From Pseudomonas graminis (GTDB lineage Bacteria; Pseudomonadota; Gammaproteobacteria; Pseudomonadales; Pseudomonadaceae), in contig NZ_FOHW01000018.1 of NCBI RefSeq assembly GCF_900111735.1, forward strand, positions 55,792 through 119,791: a stretch of 64,000 nt of DNA. Reading direction: 5' to 3'. The first letter of the stretch is position 1; each line of letters starts with the position of its first letter. A model generated the notes under the pieces. The model was not told where the DNA came from, did no database searches, and was given only the letters and a program-made list of their open reading frames with translations. The position numbers were made by a program, and so were the translations under genes. Shown piece by piece: positions 55,623 through 64,000 of this stretch.

Positions 55623-56585
55623 ATGTCTGAGATCATAGAACTCCGCGCAGAGGTGCCGTCCGAATTGGGCGGTCAACGCCTCGACCAAGTCGCCGCCCAA
55701 CTATTCGCAGAGCACTCGCGCTCGCGCCTTTCCGCCTGGATCAAAGACGGCCGCCTGACTGTGGACGGAGGCGTTTTGCGCCCGCGTGACATCGTGCATG
55801 GCGGCGCCGTTCTGCTCCTCAAAGCCGAGCAGGAAGCCCAGGGCGAGTGGATCGCGCAGGACATCGAGCTCGACATCGTCTACGAAGACGACCAGATCCT
55901 GGTGATCAACAAGCCGTCCGGCCTGGTTGTGCATCCGGCAGCAGGTCACGCCGACGGCACCCTGCTCAATGCCTTGCTGCACCATGTGCCGGACATCATC
56001 AATGTCCCGCGTGCCGGCATCGTGCACCGTCTGGACAAAGACACCACCGGTCTGATGGTGGTCGCCAAGACCATTCAGGCGCAGACCCAGCTGGTCACCC
56101 AGCTGCAGAACCGCAGCGTCAGCCGCATCTATGAGTGCATCGTCATCGGCGTGGTGACTGCCGGCGGCAAGATCAACGCGCCGATCGGTCGTCACGGCCA
56201 GCAGCGTCAGCGCATGGCGGTCATGGAAGGCGGCAAGCCTGCGGTCAGCCATTACCGGGTTCTGGAGCGTTTCCGTTCGCACACCCACGTGCGGGTCAAG
56301 CTTGAAACCGGGCGTACCCACCAGATTCGGGTGCACATGGCCCACATCAACTTCCCGCTGGTCGGCGATCCCGCCTACGGCGGTCGCTTCCGGATTCCAC
56401 CTGCGGCCAACGTCAACATGGTCGAATCGCTGAAACATTTCCCGCGTCAGGCGCTGCATGCGCGTTTCCTTGAACTGGATCATCCGACGACCGGTAAGCG
56501 CATGAGCTGGGAATCGCCGCTGCCGGACGACTTTGTCTGGCTGCTGACCCTACTCAAGCAAGACCGCGAAGCGTTCATTGGATGA
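55623..56585 (+). CDS. rluD: Ribosomal large subunit pseudouridine synthase D
   Basis: This 320-residue protein has an N-terminal S4 domain (about residues 15-75, SRSRLSAWIKDGRLTVDGG) and the RluA-type catalytic motif HRLDKDTTGLMVV with Asp138. It makes pseudouridines 1911, 1915 and 1917 in helix 69 of 23S rRNA. The start at 55623 follows a longer frame without a ribosome site. pgeF overlaps it by four bases. Confidence 0.95.
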   Translation: MSEIIELRAEVPSELGGQRLDQVAAQLFAEHSRSRLSAWIKDGRLTVDGGVLRPRDIVHGGAVLLLKAEQEAQGEWIAQDIELDIVYEDDQILVINKPSGLVVHPAAGHADGTLLNALLHHVPDIINVPRAGIVHRLDKDTTGLMVVAKTIQAQTQLVTQLQNRSVSRIYECIVIGVVTAGGKINAPIGRHGQQRQRMAVMEGGKPAVSHYRVLERFRSHTHVRVKLETGRTHQIRVHMAHINFPLVGDPAYGGRFRIPPAANVNMVESLKHFPRQALHARFLELDHPTTGKRMSWESPLPDDFVWLLTLLKQDREAFIG

Positions 56586-57322
56586 CTGAGCGCGTGGCGG
56601 ACTGGCTGATTGCCGACTGGCCTGCGCCGGCCGGTGTCAAAGCGTGCGTCACGACGCGTTCGGGCGGAGTCAGTGTGGCGCCGTTCGACAGCTTCAATCT
56701 CGGTGATCACGTTGACGATGATCCAGCAGCCGTTGCTCATAACCGTTCGGTACTGACCGCGCGCCTGAACATTCAGCCTGCATGGCTGAAGCAGGTTCAC
56801 GGGGTTGATGTCGTCGAGGCCGCGCCGGCAGAAGTACTTGAGGCGGACGCCAGCTGGAGCAGAACCCCGGGCGTTGCATGCACCATCATGACGGCTGATT
56901 GCTTGCCGGCGCTTTTCTGCAATAAAGCAGGTACTCAGGTTGCCGCTGCCCATGCGGGCTGGCGCGGTCTTGCGGCAGGTGTGCTTGAGGCGGTAGTGGA
57001 CAGCTTTGCCGATGCGCCGTCCGACATTCTTGTCTGGCTCGGCCCTGCTATCGGGCCGCAGGCGTTCGAAGTCGGTCCCGAAGTGCGCGAAGCCTTTATG
57101 GACACGCACCCCGAGGCGATCCAGGCGTTTGTACCCAGCGCCAACGCCGGCAAATTCATGGCCGACATCTACCAGTTGGCGCGCATCCGTCTGGCAGCCC
57201 ACGGGGTGACAGCGGTGTACGGCGGAGGCCTTTCGACCTACAACGATGAGCGCTTCTTCTCCTATCGTCGTGGCGCACGTACAGGACGGTTTGCTTCGCT
57301 TGTCTGGATCGAAGCCCGATAG
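56582..57322 (+). CDS. pgeF: Purine nucleoside phosphorylase/laccase-domain protein (PgeF, YfiH)
   Basis: This 246-residue protein has the metal and catalytic residues of the multicopper-oxidase-like YfiH family: His in VHGVDVVE, Cys in MTADCLPALF and His in AAHAGWRGL. Members (also FAMIN/LACC1 in animals) act on purine nucleosides, and PgeF also corrects faulty amino acid incorporation in peptidoglycan. The start overlaps rluD by four bases (ATGA). clpB follows after 178 bases with its own heat-shock promoter. Confidence 0.92.
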   Translation: MTERVADWLIADWPAPAGVKACVTTRSGGVSVAPFDSFNLGDHVDDDPAAVAHNRSVLTARLNIQPAWLKQVHGVDVVEAAPAEVLEADASWSRTPGVACTIMTADCLPALFCNKAGTQVAAAHAGWRGLAAGVLEAVVDSFADAPSDILVWLGPAIGPQAFEVGPEVREAFMDTHPEAIQAFVPSANAGKFMADIYQLARIRLAAHGVTAVYGGGLSTYNDERFFSYRRGARTGRFASLVWIEAR

Positions 57323-57400
57323 CCTCAGCTGCGCTTCTGCACTAATTCGTCCCGAATCCCTTCCTTCAAGCTAATGTTGATCCACGTCAACCCGTCAGCG

Positions 57401-57426
57401 CTTGAATCCTGCCTAATCGTCCGCAT
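57401..57426 (+). promoter_or_regulatory. Sigma-32 (RpoH) promoter of clpB
   Basis: CTTGAA (57401-57406) and CCGCAT (57421-57426) are spaced by 14 bases, matching the heat-shock consensus CTTGAA-N(13-14)-CCCCAT with one mismatch. It lies 75 bases upstream of the clpB start. Confidence 0.75.
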
Positions 57427-57500
57427 CTTAGAACCATCTGGCAGGTTTTCTTTATTAGGTGTGTTCATTGCTCCGGCCTGCCCATATAGGAAGGTGACGA

Positions 57501-60065
57501 ATGCGTATTGACCGTTTAACCAGCAAATTACAACTCGCTCTATCAGATTCCCAATCACTGGCGGTGGGCCTTGACCACCCGGCCATTGAGCCCGCGCACT
57601 TGATGCAGGCACTGCTTGAGCAGCAGGGCGGTTCGATCAAGCCTTTGCTGCTGCAGGTGGGCTTCGACATCAACAGCCTGCGCACCGCGCTGACCAAAGA
57701 GCTCGATCAGCTGCCGAAGATCCAGAACCCCACCGGTGACGTGAACATGTCCCAGGATCTGGCGCGCCTGTTGAATCAGGCCGATCGTCTGGCTCAGCAG
57801 AAGGGTGATCAGTTCATCTCCAGCGAGCTGGTGCTGCTCGCAGCCATGGACGAAAACAGCAAACTCGGCAAGCTGCTGCTGGGTCAGGGCGTCAGCAAGA
57901 AAGCGCTGGAAAACGCCATCAGCAACCTGCGTGGCGGCGATGCCGTCAACGACCCGAACGCGGAAGAGTCCCGCCAGGCGCTGGACAAGTACACCGTTGA
58001 CCTGACCAAGCGCGCCGAGGAAGGCAAGCTTGACCCGGTGATTGGCCGCGACGACGAGATCCGTCGGACCATTCAGGTGCTGCAGCGCCGGACCAAGAAC
58101 AACCCGGTGCTGATCGGTGAGCCTGGCGTGGGTAAAACCGCCATCGCCGAGGGCCTTGCCCAGCGCATCATCAACGGCGAAGTGCCGGATGGCCTGCGCG
58201 GCAAGCGTCTGCTGTCCCTGGACATGGGGGCGCTGATCGCGGGTGCCAAATTCCGTGGCGAGTTCGAAGAGCGCCTGAAAGGCCTGCTCAACGAACTGTC
58301 GAAGCAGGAAGGGCAGATCATTTTGTTCATCGACGAACTGCACACCATGGTTGGTGCCGGCAAGGCCGAGGGCTCGATGGACGCCGGCAACATGCTCAAG
58401 CCGGCGCTGGCCCGAGGCGAGCTGCATTGCGTGGGCGCCACGACGCTCAACGAGTACCGCCAATATATAGAGAAGGACGCTGCCCTTGAGCGTCGCTTCC
58501 AGAAAGTGCTGGTGGATGAGCCGAGCGAAGAAGACACCATCGCCATTCTGCGCGGCTTGAAAGAGCGCTATGAGGTTCACCACAAGGTGGCGATTACTGA
58601 CGGTGCGATCATCGCGGCGGCCAAGCTCAGCCACCGGTACATCACCGATCGGCAACTGCCGGACAAAGCGATCGACCTGATCGACGAAGCGGCCAGCCGC
58701 ATCCGCATGGAGATCGACTCGAAGCCGGAAGTACTCGACCGCCTTGAACGTCGCCTGATCCAGCTGAAGGTAGAAGCGCAGGCGCTGAAGAAGGAAGACG
58801 ACGAGGCCGCGATCAAGCGCCTGGAAAAACTCCAGGAAGAGATTCAGCGCCTTGAGCGGGAATATGCCGACCTCGAAGAAATCTGGACGTCCGAAAAAGC
58901 GGAGGTGACCGGCTCTGCGCAGATTCAGCAGAAGATCGAGCAGTCGCGCCAGGAGCTGGAAGCCGCGCGGCGTAAGGGCGACCTCAACCGCATGGCTGAA
59001 TTGCAGTACGGGGTCATTCCCGATCTGGAGCGCAGCCTGCAGATGGTCGATCAGCACGGCAAGCCGGAAAACCAGTTGCTGCGCAGCAAGGTGACCGAGG
59101 AAGAGATTGCCGAAGTCGTGTCCAAATGGACCGGCATTCCGGTGTCGAAGATGCTTGAAGGCGAGCGTGACAAGCTGCTGAAGATGGAAGAGCTGCTGCA
59201 CCAGCGCGTGATCGGCCAGAACGAAGCGGTCGTCGCGGTGGCCAATGCTGTGCGCCGGTCGCGTGCCGGGCTGTCGGACCCTAATCGTCCGAGCGGCTCG
59301 TTCATGTTCCTCGGCCCAACCGGTGTGGGTAAGACCGAGCTGTGCAAGGCGCTGGCGGAATTCCTGTTCGACACCGAAGAGGCCATGGTGCGGATCGACA
59401 TGTCCGAGTTCATGGAGAAACATTCCGTGGCTCGACTGATCGGCGCACCACCGGGGTATGTCGGATACGAAGAGGGCGGTTATCTGACCGAAGCGGTTCG
59501 CCGCAAGCCTTACTCGGTCATCCTGCTGGACGAAGTCGAGAAAGCGCACCCGGACGTATTCAACGTCTTGCTGCAAGTGCTTGAGGACGGGCGTCTGACC
59601 GACAGCCACGGGCGTACGGTTGATTTCCGTAATACCGTGATCGTCATGACCTCCAACCTTGGCTCGGCTCGCATCCAGGAGCTGGTGGGCGATCGGGAAG
59701 GGCAGCGCGCGGCGGTCATGGACGCGCTCACTACGCACTTCCGTCCGGAGTTCATCAATCGGGTGGACGAGGTGGTGATCTTCGAACCGCTGGCCCGCGA
59801 TCAGATCGCAGGCATCACCGAGATCCAGCTGGGCCGTCTGCGCCAGCGTCTGGCGGAGCGCGATCTGGGTCTGGAGCTTTCCAGCGAGGCGATGGACAAG
59901 CTGATCGCCGTCGGCTACGACCCTGTGTACGGCGCACGGCCGCTTAAACGAGCGATCCAGCGCTGGATCGAAAACCCGCTGGCTCAGTTGATCCTGTCGG
60001 GGGGCTTCATGCCAGGCACCAGCATCCGAGGCACGGTGCAGGACGACGAGATCGTCTTCGGCTGA
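57501..60065 (+). CDS. clpB: Disaggregase ClpB
   Basis: This 854-residue protein has the Clp N-domain (about residues 1-145), two AAA+ domains with Walker A GEPGVGKT (206-213) and GPTGVGKT (605-612), and between them a coiled-coil middle domain (about residues 405-525). No ClpP-binding loop is apparent, as expected for ClpB. It dissolves aggregated proteins with DnaK-DnaJ-GrpE in the cytoplasm. The heat-shock promoter upstream and the terminator at 60089 make it a separate unit. A GGTGACGA sequence precedes the ATG. Confidence 0.97.
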   Translation: MRIDRLTSKLQLALSDSQSLAVGLDHPAIEPAHLMQALLEQQGGSIKPLLLQVGFDINSLRTALTKELDQLPKIQNPTGDVNMSQDLARLLNQADRLAQQKGDQFISSELVLLAAMDENSKLGKLLLGQGVSKKALENAISNLRGGDAVNDPNAEESRQALDKYTVDLTKRAEEGKLDPVIGRDDEIRRTIQVLQRRTKNNPVLIGEPGVGKTAIAEGLAQRIINGEVPDGLRGKRLLSLDMGALIAGAKFRGEFEERLKGLLNELSKQEGQIILFIDELHTMVGAGKAEGSMDAGNMLKPALARGELHCVGATTLNEYRQYIEKDAALERRFQKVLVDEPSEEDTIAILRGLKERYEVHHKVAITDGAIIAAAKLSHRYITDRQLPDKAIDLIDEAASRIRMEIDSKPEVLDRLERRLIQLKVEAQALKKEDDEAAIKRLEKLQEEIQRLEREYADLEEIWTSEKAEVTGSAQIQQKIEQSRQELEAARRKGDLNRMAELQYGVIPDLERSLQMVDQHGKPENQLLRSKVTEEEIAEVVSKWTGIPVSKMLEGERDKLLKMEELLHQRVIGQNEAVVAVANAVRRSRAGLSDPNRPSGSFMFLGPTGVGKTELCKALAEFLFDTEEAMVRIDMSEFMEKHSVARLIGAPPGYVGYEEGGYLTEAVRRKPYSVILLDEVEKAHPDVFNVLLQVLEDGRLTDSHGRTVDFRNTVIVMTSNLGSARIQELVGDREGQRAAVMDALTTHFRPEFINRVDEVVIFEPLARDQIAGITEIQLGRLRQRLAERDLGLELSSEAMDKLIAVGYDPVYGARPLKRAIQRWIENPLAQLILSGGFMPGTSIRGTVQDDEIVFG

Positions 60066-60088
60066 TCCGCGCTTCTGTATGGAGGCGC

Positions 60089-60119
60089 AAAGGGCTCTCC
60101 AGGTGAGGGCCCTTTTTTA
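60089..60119 (+). terminator. Terminator of clpB
   Basis: Stem aagggct.../...agggccctt with a loop of about 10 bases, followed by TTTTTTAT. Confidence 0.8.
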
Positions 60120-60217
60120 TGCGCGGCGATTTATTCACTGAACCACAGGATTTTCGGGGGGTTGAGGGTCATCCGCAAAAAAATCGCAAATCATTGTCTT
60201 GAAAGCAATTTAGAGGG

Positions 60218-60245
60218 TTGACAGGTGTTTCTGGAAATGTAGAAT
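60218..60245 (+). promoter_or_regulatory. Sigma-70 promoter of the tRNA array
   Basis: TTGACA (60218-60223) and TAGAAT (60240-60245) are separated by 16 bases. The first tRNA begins 170 bases downstream. The leader and the preceding gap (60066-60414) hold nothing else but the clpB terminator. Confidence 0.65.
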
Positions 60246-60414
60246 AGCGCGCCTCAGAGACGTGAACGCAGCGATGCAAACAGGTCGAAGAGGCTGAAAA
60301 TGCGGTAGGTTCAGTGAGGTAAGTGCCAGATTCATCTGGTGAAGATTTACTGAATTTGTTGTATTGAAGCGCGTCAAACGCTGCATCTGAAATTGATAGA
60401 TTTGAAAAGATCGT

Positions 60415-60490
60415 TCCGTGATAGCTCAGTCGGTAGAGCAAATGACTGTTAATCATTGGGTCCCAGGTTCGAGTCCTGGTCACGGAGCCA
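60415..60490 (+). tRNA. tRNA-Asn (GTT)
   Basis: This 76-base cloverleaf begins TCCGTGATAGCTCAGTCGG and ends with an encoded CCA. The anticodon loop CTGTTAA gives GTT, reading Asn AAC/AAU. Acceptor bases TCCGTGA pair with TCACGGA. Encoded CCA is typical of gammaproteobacteria. Confidence 0.97.
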
Positions 60491-60510
60491 ATTTCAAGAG
60501 GTAGTACCGT

Positions 60511-60587
60511 CGGGGTATAGCGCAGTCCGGTAGCGCGCCTGCTTTGGGAGCAGGATGTCAGGAGTTCGAATCCCCTTACCCCGACCA
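60511..60587 (+). tRNA. tRNA-Pro (TGG), first copy
   Basis: This 77-base cloverleaf begins CGGGGTATAGCGCAGTCCGG and ends in CCA. The anticodon loop TTTGGGA between CCTGC and GCAGG gives TGG. The C1 start paired to G72 is the proline-specific feature. It is identical to the copy at 60763. Confidence 0.97.
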
Positions 60588-60593
60588 TTATTT

Positions 60594-60669
60594 GGGTCGT
60601 TAGCTCAGTTGGTAGAGCAGTTGGCTTTTAACCAATTGGTCGTAGGTTCGAATCCCACACGACCCACCA
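60594..60669 (+). tRNA. tRNA-Lys (TTT)
   Basis: This 76-base cloverleaf begins GGGTCGTTAGCTCAGTTGG and ends in CCA. The anticodon loop CTTTTAA gives TTT. It follows the first tRNA-Pro after six bases, so they share one transcript. Confidence 0.97.
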
Positions 60670-60762
60670 TTTTTGACCTGGCTTCATCGGGTTGGATCTT
60701 AGGGAGTGACGCCATTCGCGTCACCCGCTCTGGAAACGCCTTAAGGTGTTTTCATGTTTCAC

Positions 60763-60839
60763 CGGGGTATAGCGCAGTCCGGTAGCGCGCCTGCTTTGGG
60801 AGCAGGATGTCAGGAGTTCGAATCCCCTTACCCCGACCA
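60763..60839 (+). tRNA. tRNA-Pro (TGG), second copy
   Basis: All 77 bases are identical to the tRNA-Pro at 60511, with anticodon TGG and encoded CCA. It lies 93 bases behind tRNA-Lys and 62 bases before the array terminator, so it ends the transcript. Confidence 0.97.
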
Positions 60840-60901
60840 TTTTCGCCTCAGCTGTATCCGGGCAGAAAATACCGCCGAAGCGCCACTCGCGCTGAAGCTA
60901 C

Positions 60902-60929
60902 AAAAAAGCGTCCTTCGGGACGCTTTTTT
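60902..60929 (+). terminator. Terminator of the tRNA array
   Basis: Stem aaaaagcgtcc/ggacgctttttt with loop ttcg and flanking A and T runs. It can also serve the convergent pstS-type gene. Confidence 0.88.
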
Positions 60930-60941
60930 CGTTTCTGGCAT

Positions 60942-61976
<1,035 letters not shown>

Positions 61977-62048
61977 GGATGACTTCCTGTTATCGAGCGG
62001 CATCGGGTGAGATGCGCTGATGGGATCACAGCAAGCAGCACATTTTTA

Positions 62049-62064
62049 TGACAAGGGGTGACAG
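62049..62064 (-). promoter_or_regulatory. Degenerate Pho-box-like repeat upstream of pstS
   Basis: On the minus strand CTGTCACCCCTTGTCA contains two TGTCA repeats 10 bases apart. The PhoB consensus needs 11, so the spacing is off by one. It lies 73 bases upstream of pstS. Confidence 0.35.
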
Positions 62065-62187
62065 ATTCTCTTCATCGGCAGGTTGATCAATCGCGGCGGC
62101 CAGCTCGGTTATTTACACGTCGCTTCGGGTGCGGATTCAATAGGGCCGGTATAGACTTCAGGCAGTCTTCCAAGGATCGGCCGTTAT

Positions 62188-63588
62188 ATGAAGTCGGCAA
62201 CTCCCTCATTCGAGCAACAGCGACTTGAAGCGCTGCATCTTCTCGAAGTACTCGACACGCCACCCGAGATCGCGCTGGACCGGATCACGCGTCTGGTTGC
62301 GCAAGTGCTGAACGTGCCGATCGCGCTGATATCGCTGGTGGATCAGGACCGCCAGTGGTTCAAGTCCCGCGTGGGGCTTGAAGCGGTGGAGCTGCCCCGG
62401 GAGGTCGCGTTCTGTGCCCACGCCATTCTTGAAGCCACCGAGCTTGTGGTGCCCGATGCCATCGAAGACGCGCGGTTCCGCGACAATCAGTTGGTCACCG
62501 GCGATCCCCATGTCCGCTTTTATGCTGGCGTGCCGATACGCACCAGCGCCGGCTTTGCAGTAGGCACGCTTTGCGCCATCGATGCGCGTCCCAGAACTCT
62601 CACCCCTGACGAGCTCGGCATCCTTCACGATTTGGCCGAAATCGTCAGCCGTGAAATGCAGCTGCGGGAAAACCTGATGCTGGCGCGGTTTCAGAAGAGT
62701 CGCTCCGAAGCGATGTTCCAGGCAAGCGAGGCAGGCTATCGCTCGATGTTCGAGCTGGCCTCGGTGGGCATTGCACTGGTCGCGCCGGACGGTGGCTGGA
62801 TCAGCGTCAACGCCGCACTGTGTGACATCCTCGGCTACGCGTCTGAAGAGCTGAGAGATCTGACGTTTCAGGACATCACTCACCCCGACGATCTGGACAG
62901 TGATCTTGAGATGCTGCATCAGCTGAGTGTTGGTCAAATCAACAGCTACCAGATGGAAAAGCGTTACCTACGCAAAAGCGGCTGCGCTGTCTGGGTCAAT
63001 CTAAGCGTCACGAAGAAGCTCTCGGAGGCGGGCGGGCTGGAATATTTCATCTCGATCATTCAGAACATTCAAGCGCGCAAAGAGCTTGAGCAGGAGGCCC
63101 GGCATGATTCGCTGACCGGCCTGCACAATCGTCGCGCGCTGGATGCGCTGTTGCCCATCGCTCAGGCCCGGGCTGACCGCTCCAGATTGCAAATGGCGTT
63201 GATGTTCATTGACCTGGATGGGTTCAAAGCCATCAACGACAGTTATGGGCACGATGCCGGTGATGATCTGCTGCGCACTATTGCCACACGTTTACAGAAC
63301 TGCATTCGAAGGACCGACAGTCTGGTGCGGCTGGCCGGTGATGAATTCATTGTGATTCTGGAAGGCATCACGCCGGGCGTGGAAGAAGCCCGCGAAGTGG
63401 CTCAGAAACTCCTCGCCGCGATCGCACAGCCCCTCACGATCAAGGGCGATGTCATTCGCAGCAACGCCAGCATCGGCTTTTCCATGTACGAACCCGGCTC
63501 GGGCAAGGCCCCTGACGAACTCATGCGCGAAGCCGACCGCTGGATGTATAAAGCCAAGCATCTGGGTAAAGGCAGGGTAATGCCGTAG
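62188..63588 (+). CDS. GAF-PAS-GGDEF protein, probable diguanylate cyclase
   Basis: This 466-residue soluble protein has a GAF domain (about residues 20-165), a PAS domain (about 180-300) and a C-terminal GGDEF domain (about 305-465). The active-site motif reads AGDEF at residues 383-387, an accepted variant in active cyclases. RRTD at 374-377, five residues before it, is the inhibitory I-site that binds c-di-GMP. It is expected to make c-di-GMP from two GTP in response to a signal sensed by GAF or PAS. No membrane segment is seen. It is divergent from the pstS gene across 211 bases. Confidence 0.88.
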   Translation: MKSATPSFEQQRLEALHLLEVLDTPPEIALDRITRLVAQVLNVPIALISLVDQDRQWFKSRVGLEAVELPREVAFCAHAILEATELVVPDAIEDARFRDNQLVTGDPHVRFYAGVPIRTSAGFAVGTLCAIDARPRTLTPDELGILHDLAEIVSREMQLRENLMLARFQKSRSEAMFQASEAGYRSMFELASVGIALVAPDGGWISVNAALCDILGYASEELRDLTFQDITHPDDLDSDLEMLHQLSVGQINSYQMEKRYLRKSGCAVWVNLSVTKKLSEAGGLEYFISIIQNIQARKELEQEARHDSLTGLHNRRALDALLPIAQARADRSRLQMALMFIDLDGFKAINDSYGHDAGDDLLRTIATRLQNCIRRTDSLVRLAGDEFIVILEGITPGVEEAREVAQKLLAAIAQPLTIKGDVIRSNASIGFSMYEPGSGKAPDELMREADRWMYKAKHLGKGRVMP

Positions 63589-63669
63589 CGGGCTGTGGTT
63601 CAGCGCGGTGACTCAAGCAAAGCGCCTACGCCTCAAAACCAGACGCATATCCTGCAGCACCACCGCCTT

Positions 63670-63760
63670 TGTAGGAGCGCGCTTGCCCGCGAAGGCTGGG
63701 GTACAGCCGATAGAGATGCGTCGGGTGTACCAACGCTTTCGCGGGCAAGCGCGCTCCTAC
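63670..63760. repeat. REP doublet (inverted pair)
   Basis: Left unit gtaggagcgcgcttgcccgc and right unit gcgggcaagcgcgctcctac are perfect inverted copies around a spacer of about 50 bases. It fills the gap after the GGDEF gene. Confidence 0.86.
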
Positions 63761-63821
63761 GCCTTCGGCAGAAGCAGGGCGGGGTAGGCCTGAACTCTGG
63801 TGTTTGATTATGGCCGGATGC

Positions 63822-63954
63822 CGTAGGAGCGTGGCTTTTCCCGCGATCTGCCGGGAACAGGCAGTCAACCAGACGGCACTGTTCCATCGGGTACACAGCA
63901 TTGGCCAATTTGCTGCCGCTACGCGCCAGATCGCTGGACAAGCCTCGCTCCTAC
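63822..63954. repeat. Divergent REP-like pair
   Basis: cgtaggagcgtggcttttcc at the left and acaagcctcgctcctac at the right form a looser inverted pair of the same family, with a 90-base interior. The region from 63589 to 64000 holds no supported gene apart from these repeats. Confidence 0.6.
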
Positions 63955-64000
63955 CGAACTTGCATGCGCCGGACATTCAGCGCTTGGCACAGATCATTGT

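Noticed and set aside
57325..57468. Possible 47-residue peptide on the minus strand (MNTPNKENLPDG...)
   Set aside because: It covers the sigma-32 promoter of clpB, has no clear ribosome site, and I know no similar peptide.
57555..59738. 727-codon open frame on the minus strand
   Set aside because: It is antisense to clpB, with the composition of a codon shadow and no family features.
60066..60414. Possible small RNA between clpB and the tRNA array
   Set aside because: The only structures are the clpB terminator and the tRNA promoter; no other hairpin followed by a T run is present.

Overview
The window reads as a chromosomal segment of a Pseudomonas of the fluorescens/syringae type. This rests on gene order: fklB, ispB, rplU-rpmA, obg, proB, rpsT, murJ, ribF, ileS, lspA, slpA, ispH, minor pilins, thiO, pilR, pilS, bamD, rluD, pgeF and clpB follow the order I know from P. 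aeruginosa and relatives. High GC and REP palindromes of the 'gtaggagcgcgcttgcccgcg' kind fit the same genus. Species cannot be fixed from the sequence alone.

Layout. 1-9300: a truncated MATE exporter (dinF), a giant alpha-2-macroglobulin-like lipoprotein with an intact thioester motif, a small membrane protein, and pbpC. 9300-11700: two DUF4136 lipoproteins, the tRNA-modifying methyltransferase cmoM and a MazG-like pyrophosphohydrolase. 11900-15600: a MaoC dehydratase and a two-domain FabG-type reductase, divergent from a thiolase, which looks like an acyl-CoA chain-processing module. 15700-17200: an AT-richer patch with two orphan paralogues carrying Ig-like domains. 17500-22800: an AraC regulator, a RIO-type kinase, a small exported protein, copper chaperone copZ with a CueR-type promoter, a DUF4105 protein and a DUF3015 protein. 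23000-27800: a Lon-like protease (AsrA type), small conserved genes, a YqhA-type membrane protein and fklB.

27900-41400 is a housekeeping block: an iron-box-preceded 80-residue protein, ispB divergent from rplU-rpmA, obg, proB, creA, rpsT (opposite strand), murJ, and then the close-packed ribF-ileS-lspA-slpA-ispH. 41400-54300 is type IV pilus territory. Two minor-pilin sets lie head to tail: pilV-pilW-pilX-pilE without pilY1 and with a fimT-like gene facing away, then fimU-pilV-pilW-pilX-pilY1-pilE. They are followed by thiO and the pilR/pilS two-component system. 54400-60100: bamD divergent from rluD-pgeF, then clpB behind a sigma-32-type promoter. 60400-60840: a tRNA array Asn-Pro-Lys-Pro. 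The window ends with a PstS-type phosphate-binding protein, a GAF-PAS-GGDEF protein and two REP doublets.

The most unusual features are the duplicated minor-pilin operon lacking its own PilY1, the pair of orphan Ig-like proteins, the thiolase/two-domain reductase/MaoC set that mirrors a mycobacterial gene trio, and several well-formed inverted-repeat elements. No phage, insertion sequence with transposase, CRISPR array or toxin-antitoxin system was recognised. All functional calls come from reading the sequence; no database search was run.
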